The notes beneath the pieces are model-generated. The model saw nothing but the letters and a program-made list of their open reading frames with translations, was not told the DNA's origin and made no database searches. Source: Salvator merianae (lineage: Eukaryota > Chordata > Lepidosauria > Squamata > Teiidae). From it: 64,000 nt of DNA. The translations under genes and the position numbers were made by a program. The stretch covers positions 13,584,185 to 13,648,184 of the forward strand of contig QVOM02000021.1 in NCBI GenBank assembly GCA_003586115.2, in the 5' to 3' direction. This document shows, piece by piece, positions 23,556-33,863 of the stretch (position 1 is the first letter of the stretch; the number at the start of each line of letters is the position of its first letter).

Positions 23556-23917
23556 TAGAGATGTGCAAAAATCAATTTGCATTTGTATATTCATTTGAAT
23601 ATTTTGCATTCATGGATATTTGCATCAAATTGAAAATGCAGGGTTTTTTGCATTTCCAGAATTCAGTGCAAATTGAACTAGTCACTCCCTTGTGAAAACA
23701 AAGTATTCATTTGACTTTTTGCATTTCTGCTGTGATTTTGCCTAGGAAAAGGGCATTTTCAATGGGTAAAAACATTGCAAAAAATCGCAAAAATGGATGC
23801 AAAAAATGGATGTAATGGATCCATATTTTCGATGTTGTAATTTGCCAATGAACAAAAAGACGGGTTTTCGCTTCAACAGTGAAATGAAAATACAAATTTC
23901 ATTCATGCACATCCCTA
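23556..23917. mobile_element. hAT-like non-autonomous element (family I), 362 bp
   Basis: The left end 'tagagatgtgcaaaaatc' and right end 'ttcatgcacatccct(a)' are inverted, and they share the TIR form 'tagggRtgtgca' with the elements at 32575 and 38973. Flanks are 'ttctgaaa' (23548-23555) and 'ttccggaa' (23918-23925), 6 of 8 matching; the two differences are transitions, one consistent with CpG decay. The AT-rich interior ('gggcattttcaatgggtaaa') recurs in the fragment ending at 52296. hAT elements make 8-bp duplications, which this fits. No transposase. Confidence 0.65.
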
Positions 23918-23925
23918 TTCCGGAA

Positions 23926-24945
23926 TTAGCATTATTGCTCAAAATTTAATACATAAAGGAATTAACAAACTGCTAAAACCAATCCAGTGGTAATTCATCT
24001 GAAACTAAAGTGATGTTTTGAATTGATGTTAAATTGGTGGGTGTCCAAGTGACGTAGATTGGTTTGGCCTCTTAATTTTGTTAGGGAAGGGACCCTGGAC
24101 AGCTGTCAGCATAGCTAATATTTCAGATCCCACTTTTCATTGTTACAGTGGCTGTGAGGAAGGGTGTCCCGCTGCCATTTATTCTTCAGTGAAATGTTGT
24201 CCATATGTTTTGTTTTCAAAATTCCATCAGAGACACATAGCAGCTGGATTGCTTCTTGTTCTAGTCTCTGTTACCTTCTTTAGCAATCCTTTCTACTTTT
24301 GTTTGCCTCTCTTCATAGCATACATCTGAGCAGCAAAATCACTCTTGACTTAATGCTCTTATCCTAAGAAATTTCACAACTTCAGCTTATTTTATACATA
24401 AGATCTCTTTCCTTGACTGCCTCCTTTGTTCTTTAGCTAGGACCTTCTGCACTTACTTCTAAAGTGGTTCAGTGTCTAGACCCCTTCTGGGCTTCTCTCT
24501 TCCATACTCTGGTGCATATTAGAGAGGCCACACACCTTGCGAGACCACTCCAGCAAAATTGGACAGAGTGTAGCTCAGTTTAGGTAGTCCAAAAATGGTC
24601 ACTTGGACTGGCTCAGTGGTAAATTGGCCCCAGGGGGGCATTCAGAAGGACACATGCCTCTCTGTTCTGGTTTAGCAGGGGAAACACAATAGATTGGTGG
24701 AATTTGTACCAGTGCACACCTGAAGCCTAGAATACACATTAAGGGTGTGTTCAGACTAGTTATTTCAGTCGTCTTTTGGGCAAATTTGACCTGGGAGGGT
24801 CACATAGGAAATAAGAAAAGTTACCCTACCTCCAAGCATCTCCAAGCCTGTAAATATTTGCCCTTTCAAGAGCCAGGAGAAAAGAGCTCTTGGGTCACCT
24901 TAGAGCTGAGCGGGGAGCACCTCCACCAATCACAGCCTTGCAGGA
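23926..24945. other. Intergenic sequence, no gene recognised
   Basis: An 83-codon plus frame at 24078-24329 is rich in hydrophobic residues but has no start context or homology that I recognise. No repeats assigned. Confidence 0.4.
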
Positions 24946-25355
24946 ACCCATCGGACAATCAGACAGGGAGGGAAGGGGCACCAGCGAGCTCTTGCCGGCA
25001 TTGGGAACCTTTGAAAATCGAAGGAAGTTAAAAGTGCAACTAAAAAAATAACTCGTATCCTGTCTTCTGTACTAAAAAGCACACTAGATTTAGTATAATA
25101 ATGAGAGGAGTGGGGAGAGTGAGAATTTAGTAGAACTTTCACAGGCTTGGCTTGAAGGCATGGGACAATCAGACAGGGAGGGAGGGACAATCAGACAGGG
25201 AGGGAGGGGCACCAGCGAGCTCTTGCCAGCACCAAGAACTTTTGAACTCCATTAAACCGATCTATAAAAACAACTCCTATCTTGGCTTCTTTAGCTTAGA
25301 AAAGCACACTGGATTTCTTATAACAGGAGTGCGGAGAAAGAGAGAGACTTGACAT
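24946..25355 (+). repeat. Diverged tandem duplication, about 200-bp unit
   Basis: Two adjacent copies share 'ggacaatcagacagggaggg', 'gcaccagcgagctcttgcc', 'aaaagcacac(t)(a/g)gattt' and 'gagtg(g/c)ggag'. The first begins near 24952 and the second near 25162. The second copy carries an extra 22-bp internal duplication of 'gacaatcagacagggagg' (starts at 25164 and 25186). Function unknown; not coding. Confidence 0.65.
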
Positions 25356-25494
25356 TTCTTCTGCAAACAAAAAAACCCTGGCAGTTAGGGAGTTAAGAAG
25401 TTGGAAACTGCTTCAGCAGAGAGGCAGGGATTTCATACTCGGTGGCCAGTCAGTGAGCAACACCCTTTGCAGGCTTGGTACCTTGTCTGTTTAA

Positions 25495-25635
25495 GTGAAG
25501 AAGTGCTCTTGGAGCTCTGCATGGGCACCTCTATGCACTTTTCTTGGCAGAGATATAGAAGTTATTTGCCATTGTCTACTTCCAGGGAGAGGCTGGAGAT
25601 TGAACTGGCAACCTCTGCTTTCCGGGAGATAGTAA
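25495..25635 (-). mobile_element. Sauria-SINE-like element, antisense, partial
   Basis: Antisense blocks 'atgggcacctctatgcactt', 'ttcttggcagagatatagaa', 'tatttgccattgtctacttc' and 'gaactggcaacctctgcttt' match the copy at 11695 in the same order. The tRNA-like head and tail are truncated. Confidence 0.65.
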
Positions 25636-26929
25636 ATCCTCCAGCAGCAGTGTGGAAGATGTCTTGGTCTGCTGAGTTTGCTTCTAACTCTTTCTTCCTT
25701 TGAGCAGGGAATTGCATATGCTTCCATTAAAAGCACTATCACAAGTATAAGCTGTATTTTTTTCATTCTTTGCCATGCATAATCACTGATCCATTTGAAT
25801 AGCTTATATTTGCATGTTCAGTTTCTTCTATCTTCAGAGTTTATAATTAAGATAAAATTGGGGTGTATCTGTATGTAAACACACTTGGTTTGGTACATAT
25901 TTCACTTTGGTAGAGTGCCTGTATATTTAAATCCTTGGCAAGACTGGAGTATTTTAACTTATCAAAGCCTTTATGAAAGTTGTGCCAAATTAAACCTAAA
26001 CAAATATTGCAATATATCACATTGGTGGTATAAACAATTTCAACTTTTCCATTTGTGAAAAGTACATCAATACCTCAGTGCAGCCAAAAAGTATGCAGCC
26101 TTCTGTGTAACAAATATAAAGTTGAGTCTAGGGACATTTGTCAACTTTTCCAGTTTGCATTTTTAAGCAAACTGGATGTGCTGATTTTTCTGGCTGAGGG
26201 TTCAGCTGCACACAGTATTCTTCAGGCAGTTTTAAAACAAAGGTAGATTGTGTTTCAGGAATATTCACATTTGTACTTGTGAGCTTGCCTTTCTGCCATG
26301 TTTTTTGCGCACACACTCTGTATATTCTGCTGCAAATACTCCTGAATTGCCCATTTTCTTCCCCTCTACAGCTGCACAACATGGATAGTTCTCTCCTTTG
26401 TCAGTGTGACCAGCTTTATTTCTCCCTTTTCTGCTTGCCTCTGCACCTAAATATAATTAACCCTTTAATGTTATTTAAGCCCTCCATCTGTTGAGGACGG
26501 GTGAGCCAATAACAGGTGAGCCTTTGAATAAAGAAGGTACATGGATGGCAAGAGGGCAAGGATGAAACGGAGTAGCTCTTTTCTTAAAACAAAAGAGCTA
26601 GTGGGGACAGTTCAAGCTAAAGTCCAACCTCCAAACATGCATCCCAACACCAAAATTTTAAACCATTTAGGTAGGGGGTAAAAAACTCCTCCCAGCTTAA
26701 TTTTATCCGGCTTTCAGAAGATTCATCTTAGGGCAAGAAAGTGCAGAAGGAAAATGCCTCATTTTTAAAAAAATGTGATCACTTCACCCTGGAGCTTGAT
26801 AGAATGTCCATTATCAGTTGAGCTTTGACATTTTTGTGCATTTTGTGATAAGGTTCTTGGCTCCAAAAAACAGACAGAAGCTTAAATGAAAATACATATA
26901 AAAATATATTTGTTGAAAACATGTTTGTT
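25636..26929. other. AT-rich intergenic sequence, no gene recognised
   Basis: No exon or repeat family was recognised. Short frames of 63-91 codons occur on both strands with no domain. Confidence 0.45.
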
Positions 26930-27200
26930 AAAAACATGTTTGTTGTAAACATTTTTATACCACTTCATATTAAGATCTCAAGGGAGTTTACATTTAAAAA
27001 ATGAAGTTAAAACACTATATGTTTATTGTATTTATTTATTATAGGATTTCTATACTGCCCTTTACCATAGTTTCATGGTGCTGTACAGAATAAAACTGAA
27101 CCACGAAAACAATTCAGGTAAAATAACAATCTACATAATAAGGTGTCTATAAAAAGAAAATAAGATAAAGCAAAACAATGCAGAATTTCCTAATCTCTAA
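26930..27200 (-). mobile_element. L2/CR1-type LINE tail, antisense, degraded
   Basis: The plus strand has 'gtatttatttattataggat', 'ttctatactgccctttacca' and 'atggtgctgtacagaataaa', the reverse complement layout of a LINE 3' UTR and its AATA tail. A similar phrase precedes it ('tttataccacttcatat'). Extent is approximate. Confidence 0.5.
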
Positions 27201-28429
27201 ATGTCCAGGTGAGCAAACACAATATTAAAAACAAAACCAGCTTTCTTTAGAATGTAGTATTGCACAAAATGTAAATTTTGAACAAAATGCATATCTTATG
27301 AAGACAATTTGCATTTTCACACTTCTGTACAAGTTTTTAAAACACAGATTTGGAAGTGAAAAGAAGGGGCTGCTGTATAAATGAAGAAACGCAAACTGAA
27401 GGGTAGTGGAGATAGACTGATTAATTCACTCTTATTTCCAGCCATTCTTTGATCCACAGAGAGTGACATTGGCTCCCTTCAATTTGTTGTCCCTGTCTAG
27501 GACTTTTATCTTGTCTAGGACCCGAGAGTCCTTGTAGGTGGTTCTTATCTTGATGGAAGATGGATGTTTTTAGTCTGTTGGAGGATAGACTGTGGGGAAA
27601 CTATGCAACTTTGAGGAAGGTTCCCCTTCTTATCTTTGTTTCCCCTCAGAGGGAAAGGTGTGGTGTGAGATGAATACGGTTTGCCCTCCATGCTCCTTCC
27701 ATGCCATTTCCTGGAAACTGTGGGTACCTTAATGGGCTGCAATGTCAGAGCAAGCCCTGTCTGAACCTCCAGAATTCTGAGAGCCTGCTCCTCTTCACTA
27801 TTTTAGGAGTGGCATAGTTTATCTTCGATCTAAACTCATACTCCTTTTCTTTCCAGCACCACTATTTTGTGGTGCCTGTGTGTCTGGAATAAGACCGTGG
27901 ATTGCTTCCTCCCACAGTCTGAGAAAGACATAATCTGTTAGGGTTTCCATCCCCTCAGCCTACAACGCTGTTGCTTGAGGGAGCATTGAACCTAACATTC
28001 TCCCTTCTCCATAATTCTAAATGACCTTTGCCAGATATTGCTTAGATTACAGCCAAGATTTCTTTCATGATAGTTTTATTTATGTGCCTTCAGGTTCATT
28101 TAGGATTTAAGCACTTCAGAAAGTATGCTGTAGATGCCAGACTGTGGTTTTGAAGTCTGATAAAAATGGGGTGAATTTAGCTTCTTTGGATATGTTGTAG
28201 ATGTTCTTTACATCAAAGAATGCATGACAGCTAATAATTTACAAATATGCCTCACTCTCTGGCCTCCAGCTTTATTTTTGGTCATGCTGCACAAGGCTTA
28301 TTTAAGTTTGCAGGTTGCGTCTTGACTTTGGTTCAGTTCATATATAGACAAATATAACAGTAATTGCCTTTTCAAAACACAATTGAAGAACGGAAGAAAA
28401 TATTCAGAAAGTATTACTTTACATCGTGG
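27201..28429. other. Intergenic sequence, no gene recognised
   Basis: No supported features. The 65-codon minus frame at 27545-27742 has no family resemblance. Confidence 0.4.
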
Positions 28430-28920
28430 GATAGCAGCAAGCCAATCAACAGTTCACTCTTATCCACTTTTCACATAGCACAGGCTATCCCAAACTACAC
28501 TAACTCATGCCAGGTAGTTTGGCCTATGTTGGGGCAGACTAACCCTAGCATGGGCTAAGGGCCATCTGCATACCAGGCAGCCTGTGCCAGCCCAGACCTA
28601 GCCACCGACTGCGAAGGCAGGACGAGCCCTCGGAGCCGCTGCTAAAGCCTTCACAGTTTCTGGGAGAGTTTGCTTTGTTATGTGCTGATTTCCGGCAGTG
28701 CTTCCTTATGTGCCGCTGAAATGTCCCATCATATTCCAGCCTACAGAGGTACACTGTATGGATGCTTCTGTAGTCCAGGATACAGGCCTCTGGGCCAGGC
28801 ATAGAATGGGCTAAGGTGTCATATTGGGTGCTGTAGCCCACTCTATGCTCTGTTCTGTGTGGACTGAATGTGTTAAGAGGGGTCAGAATCTCTGTTATCT
28901 TACATTAGCATGCAGAAAAG
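28430..28920. mobile_element. GC-rich degraded DNA element of family D/G
   Basis: The region holds 'cacaggctatcccaaactac' on the left and 'actctatgctctgttctgtg', 'tggactgaatg' on the right. The latter is shared with 'actctatgctccatcctgtg', 'tggacgg' at 56132. Gene-like frames inside (98 codons, minus) are not conserved in the other copy. Termini not resolved. Confidence 0.4.
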
Positions 28921-30749
28921 AGGCCCCTGGGATGGAGCACCACATGCCCCTGGAGTATGTATGAAAGAAAAAAGACGGTCCTCACTGAATTGTGCATCCT
29001 GCCCCTCTCCTCTATGGCATGTATAATTTTTGTGCAACTTCCCCCAGCCTGGAAACAACATGCTACAAGTACTATAGCACAAAATGTGTGATGAGGGGCT
29101 TTGACTGATAACTTTGTGCACTGAGTGAACAAGCACGAACAAGCCCCAAGGCCCCCACGTAGCTTGTACTTTCGAGACTTTAGTAAATATTGTAAGAATT
29201 ATTGTGCAAGCTGCCAGGGGAGGTGTGAATTTTCCGTTTTTGAGAATTAATTGTTTATAACACAATATGGGAAATCTAGCTTAGCACCAGATAATTCTAT
29301 GGTAGCTTAGTTGCTCCACAGCTGTTTTATGGCTAGATATCCTGCAGATGCTAAAGTAGCCACATTTTCACATTTTTAAAAAAAATACCCAGATTGCCCT
29401 ATCAAATATGCTGTGAAATATCCTTGGAATAATATCTCTCCCATGGATGTAAAAGAAGTTATTTGAGGAATGGGAATGTGGAACCTGCCTCAAAGATGGA
29501 CAGCTTGCTGTTCGCACACATCTGCCTCCTACCCTCACACGCACAACGATCCAGGGAATAAGGATGCATGTTTTGTTTCAGAAAAAAAATTACTAAGAGA
29601 ATAAACTAGAGGCGTGTACTATAGCGTGTACTTTTATGGGTCTATGATGACAGCAAATAAACAAATCAATAAATCATTTATCAGTTAAATGTGTATAAAG
29701 ATTCAGGGCAAAAGAGCACCAAACTACAGATTGCACTACCACTGCTTGGAGAGTTCACCAGTTTAGATAGCTTTAAACAGCTCCCTCAGGGATTCAGGGA
29801 GACCAGGAGCACTGTCTGCTTTTGAGACTCCTTGGCATAATAAGAATGAAATAGGAAGACATGTGAAAATAAAATAAGTCACTGAGCCAAGCATGAATCC
29901 TGCATTGGTTCAATAGGAATCCCCTAAGAACATATTGCCAATAAATGATAAATGTCTAAATCTGAAATCATGAGGCCCAGGTCAAATAACCCCCCTGGTC
30001 TACTCTTCTGCTTGGCCATGACTTTTAAAGGAAACTAAACAAATTAATTGAAAAGAAGGCTTTCCGTAGTTACTACTCATAATTTGCTTCTCTTGCCTGT
30101 AAGATCGCAGAGCTGAGAATCATTCACTCTTTATGGTTTTTGTGCTAGGAATTTGTACCATCCGTGTCAATACTTTACCATTTGTTGTGTGCAGATTACA
30201 CAATGTTAGCTCAAACATCATTCACTCCTGTTACATTTTGTTGTTTCTCCAGTTTTGTGAGACAGAGTTTTTGTGGCCACTTCCAAGATCACAGACTGTT
30301 TGCATAACTATAACTTAAACGACATGGACCTGTGGGGAATGCATACAAGCCTGGCACAATGAGTACACTTCTACAGCTGTCCATGAATGCTAAGGACACT
30401 TTAGCTATTTTTACACAGTGCAGGCTATCCCATGCTGTACTACCCCTTGTTAGGAACTCGGAAAAGACCCATCATGGATGCCAAAACTTACATTAATTTC
30501 TCCAGGAATGGAACACTTATTTATTTTACTGTTTGAATCCCTGCTTTTTTTGTGTGTGCATCTACAGAAGAGACACATCTCCTAAAAGGGGTGATTGAAA
30601 AAGGCGCTGTCTGATTGCACCCATGTTTGATTTCAATAAGACTCCTCCCATTTTGTATTGCTACAATTGTGAATTAAATCACATACACTCTCCAAGAAAG
30701 GATTTCCGAAATAAGCAGGTGTTTGACTGGATCCCTTATTACAATCTTT
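28921..30749. other. Intergenic sequence, no gene recognised
   Basis: A 121-codon minus frame at 28900-29265 overlaps a 75-codon frame and has no recognisable domain. A segment at 30415-30450 ('gtgcaggctatcccatgctg') resembles the left end of family-D/G elements. 'aaaacttacattaatttc' at 30484 recurs at 31270. Confidence 0.4.
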
Positions 30750-30885
30750 TGCTGTTGTTTGGTACCATTATACTTGATTCCTGGTGACTATGTGGTGCCT
30801 TCTTCTGGAAATGGGATGCCAGGGATTAAGTCCGTGGCCCTAGGGTTTCCAGGCAGTTGCTCTAGTACTGAGCTGTACATAAAAA
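30750..30885 (-). mobile_element. Sauria-SINE-like element, antisense, internally deleted
   Basis: Antisense text 'ttgattcctggtgactatgt', 'gggatgccagggattaagtc', 'ccaggcagttgctctagtac' and 'tgagctgtac' gives tail, B-box and head in antisense order. The 'aatggcaaaccacttctg' central block is absent, so the copy carries an internal deletion. Confidence 0.6.
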
Positions 30886-30949
30886 TGTTTTGTTTTCAGT
30901 ATGGCTAACCTATGAGGTACAATCACAATATGGTAACATTGATAAATGG

Positions 30950-31235
30950 CTAATACTTCCTTTGGCTCTCGGGCTTAGACTTAAGGAGGATGACATAGCT
31001 TGTCAGGTCAGCAATGATATAAACTTGTGTCAGGTTCTCCTTACATACTTTGGCAGATACAGATTTCATGACAGCATGAGAGGCTGCGGTAGTTCTCTTC
31101 AGCCATTCTCCTGCTTTGTTGAAATACTCAAAGCAAAGCTTCAGGTTAACCATGTAATGAGGTATAGTACAGTTCTGGAAATGAAGGAAACCTCTTCCTT
31201 TCAGTCCCTATGTAATCAAGAAGCCCTTGTTTCTT
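30950..31235 (-). pseudogene. Coding-like block with a frameshift, unidentified
   Basis: The minus strand has a 67-codon frame (start codon at 31153, stop at 30950) including NLKLCFEYFNKAGEWLK and ENLTQVYIIADLTSYVILLK. Upstream, in another frame, runs KKQGLLDYIGTERKRFPSF directly to the same point, so one frameshift would join them; after the stop, another frame continues LAIYQCYHIVIV. Residue composition is protein-like, unlike neighbouring random frames. I do not recognise the family. It could be a decayed retrocopy, an old exon, or chance. Confidence 0.3.
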
Positions 31236-31672
31236 CAAAAAAATGATACATGTCCCATCTTGGGTGTCAAAACTTACATTAATTTCCCCAGAAAGGGAAC
31301 ATTGCCTGATAAGTAAGAGCTACCACTGGATTTTTAAGTCCAAATATCTTCTAGGACTACAATTCTATTGTTTAATGTTCCAACATAAGTACAACAAATG
31401 GACCCTCTAAATAGAACATTCCTTGATTCATTATGTTTAGTGTTCATGCCTCTTTTGTTTTACTATAAATCTGTCATCCAGCACCCATTTGTTTAAGAAA
31501 CAAACATAAGGGTTCATATTCTTCTACATTATAGGTAACCTATTAATTTGGTTTCCCCCCTCTTCAAGGAGTAAGGATTAGTTTGGTCCTATCAATTCAG
31601 TGTGCACTCTAAGATAGTCTCCAGATGTGTTAAAAACACAGCAACCTGGCAACATTGTGGTGGAACTTGTAG

Positions 31673-32005
31673 TCAGCCTGACACAACACCATATTGGGGT
31701 GCTACTGGTATATCACTGCCAAAATTTGAGCTATGAGTGCAAGAAATCCAGTACAATTTTAAATTTGCAGTCAAGTTGCTGGAGCATTGGGCATCTAGTG
31801 CACATTTTTCTGACATACCTCTGGATTGAACTTTGGGGAGCTCACCATATGTGTAGATATAACAATAGAAAAGGGACTGGCCATAATGAATTCCTAGAAG
31901 CTCAACCCAGCGCTCATATTGTGCAGAAATGTCAGGATTCCTTAAAGAGCTGGCACTTCTGTGTATTGTCTGGAGGGTCCCTAAAACTCTAGCTTTTAAC
32001 ATCAT
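31673..32005 (-). other. Open frame of 110 codons, unidentified, weak
   Basis: The minus frame starts MMLKARVLGTLQTIHRSASS and remains open to 31673. It lies between two other coding-like blocks on the same strand. Against a gene: its 3' part overlaps 'actacaagttcc'-type text common in non-coding repeats, and no domain is recognised. Confidence 0.2.
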
Positions 32006-32125
32006 CAGTTTTCAAACCAGGGATATATCATGTTATTATTTCAAAATCCCTGATGAAGAAGAAAATGAGAGGAGCACAATTTTACTCAGTTGTTAGACAA
32101 CTATATGTAGAGATGAGTCAACCAC

Positions 32126-32458
32126 TTAAATTCTAATTTTGAATGCAAACATAAAATACAGAAAGTAATTCATACAGTTTGAATGACTTTGTTCATTTGG
32201 CCTTGGGAAATCAAAATGGCACAGCCTTGGCCAGACAGCTGAGATAGGACTAGCAAACTGGTAGATTCCACACATAATGCATACAGTTACTTTTTCCAAC
32301 GTGAATGGATGTGTTAGACTGCAGAGTGTCTTCTTGCCATAAATAAAGATAGCAGCACCCACTGAGTAATCAGCGTGCTTATTTTCATCCATAGATCCCA
32401 GCAGTTGGTCAGTGTTTTCAATGACAAGATCTAACTCCCAGATGATAGGGAAAACTTC
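32126..32458 (-). pseudogene. Coding-like block of 110 codons, unidentified
   Basis: On the minus strand a stop-free stretch from 32458 reads EVFPIIWELDLVIENTDQLL and then GSMDENKHADYSVGAAIFIY before drifting into a less protein-like tail that ends at a stop at 32126. The N-terminal half, upstream of the first methionine, looks protein-like (mixed acidic and hydrophobic residues). No family is recognised. Together with the block at 30950 it may be part of an old coding sequence broken by SINE insertion and decay. Confidence 0.3.
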
Positions 32459-32566
32459 TTATTTCTATATGAGTTTGTTAGGATATCTGGCTATTTTTAG
32501 GTGTTTGGAAAGCATGTTTCCTTAAGTGTATATAGTTTTAGCAATAGTAGGATTTATGAAGCATAG

Positions 32567-32574
32567 ATCCAGAA
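32567..32574. repeat. 8-bp target site duplication, left copy
   Basis: 'atccagaa' here is repeated exactly at 33856-33863, directly outside both termini of the hAT-like element. Confidence 0.9.
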
Positions 32575-33855
32575 TAGGGATGTGCACGAAGGCACTTTTC
32601 CCTTTTCGCTTCGCAGGACTGCGAAGCTCCTAGGCTTCGTTTTCGTGCGAAAAAATACGCACGAAAATGAAGCCCTTCGTTTTCGCGGCGAAAATCTTCG
32701 CCGCGATCAGAAGCAGAGAAATCAAGGCGAAGGGAAAACCTTTGCCTTAATTTCTCTGCTTCGGATGGCGCTCGCTCTCTCTCATTCCCCCCCCCAGTCT
32801 GTCAGTCTGATGACAGACTGGGGGGGGGATGAGAGAGAGGCGAGCGCCATCTGAAGCAGAGAAATCAAGGCAAAAAGGTCTTCCGTTCGCCTTGATTTAT
32901 CTGCTTCCGATGGCGCAGCGCTCTCTCTCACTCCCGCCGCAGTCTGTCAGTCTGATGACAGACTGGGGGGGGGGATGAGAGAGAGGCGAGCGCCAGCAGA
33001 AGCAGAGAAATCAAGGAAAAAAGGTCTTCCGTTCGCCTTGATTTATCTGCTTCCGATGGCGCAGCGCGCTCTCTCACTCCCGCCGCAGTCTGTCAGTCTG
33101 ATGACAGACTGGGAGGGGAGGGTATGAGAGAGAGGCGAGCGCCATCAGAAGCAGAGAAATCAAGGCAAAAAGGTCTTCCGTTCGCCTTGATTGCTCCGTT
33201 TCCGATGGCGCAGCGCTCTCTCTCACTCGCGCCGCAGTCTGTCAGTGTGATGACAGACTGGGGGGGGGATGAGAGAGAGGCGAGCGCCATCGGAAGCAGA
33301 GAAATCAAGGCAAAGGTCTTCCGTTCACCTTGATTGCTCCGTTTCCGATGGCGCAGTGCGCTCTCTCACTCCCGCCGCAGTCTGTCAGTGTGATGACAGA
33401 CTGGGGGGGGGATGAGAGAGAGGCGAGTGCCATCGGAAGCGGTGGAATCAAGGCAAAGGTCTTCCGTTTGCCTTGATTGTTCCGTTTCTGATGGCTGCTG
33501 GCTGCCTCATTCACCCTAGGCTGTCAGCGCTCGCGCTGACAGCCTAGGGGGGTGAGTCAGTGAGGGGAAGAGAAGGAAAATCAACGGGAAGGAAATCCCT
33601 CCCTTCCGTTGAATTTTCTGCACTTCCACTCGCTGCTGGCTGGCTGATTCACCCTAGGCTGTCAGCGCCAGCGCTGACAGCCTAGAGAGGTGAGACTTTG
33701 GCAAATTGCGAAGGTCCCGAAATACTTCGAAAAATTGAGGGACCTTCGCAATTCGCATTCGTGATTTCTGGTGCCCTTCGCATTCGATGCGAAGGGCACG
33801 AAATCACAAAATTCGATCAAAAATCGAATGCCATGAAGCTTCGTGCACACCCCTA
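32575..33855. mobile_element. hAT-like foldback element with internal hairpin array, 1281 bp
   Basis: The left end 'tagggatgtgcacgaag' and right end 'cttcgtgcacaccccta' are inverted, flanked by the exact 8-bp duplication 'atccagaa', the hAT signature. The subterminal left arm contains short nested palindromes ('ttcgcttcgcaggactgcga', 'ttcgcggcgaaaatcttcgc'). The right arm contains 'cttcgcattcgatgcgaagg'. The interior is a tandem array of hairpin units (see 32755-33490) followed by two further palindromes around 'ctgtcagcgc...gcgctgacag' (about 33516-33556 and 33652-33690). There is no transposase frame, so it is non-autonomous. The same ends, in inverse orientation, bound the element at 38973. 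Confidence 0.88.
32755..33490. repeat. Tandem array of about 145-bp hairpin units, five copies
   Basis: The marker 'tgatgacagactgggg' recurs with its 'tgacagact' at 32811, 32956, 33102, 33251 and 33394, spacings of 145, 146, 149 and 143. Each unit holds a long inverted repeat: 'gcgctctctctcactcccgc', 'cagtctgtca' paired with 'tgacagactgggggg' and 'gagagagaggcgagcgc'. A second inverted pair 'gcagagaaatcaaggc' / 'gccttgatttatctgc' joins the units. The array is not coding; frames in it are read-through. Confidence 0.85.
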
Positions 33856-33863
33856 ATCCAGAA

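Noticed and set aside
30950..31153. Assignment of the coding-like block to a cohesin-associated (PDS5-like) protein because of 'SHAVMK' and a following hydrophobic segment
   Set aside because: The match is limited to a few residues with a mismatched gap and no supporting flanking similarity, so no function was given.
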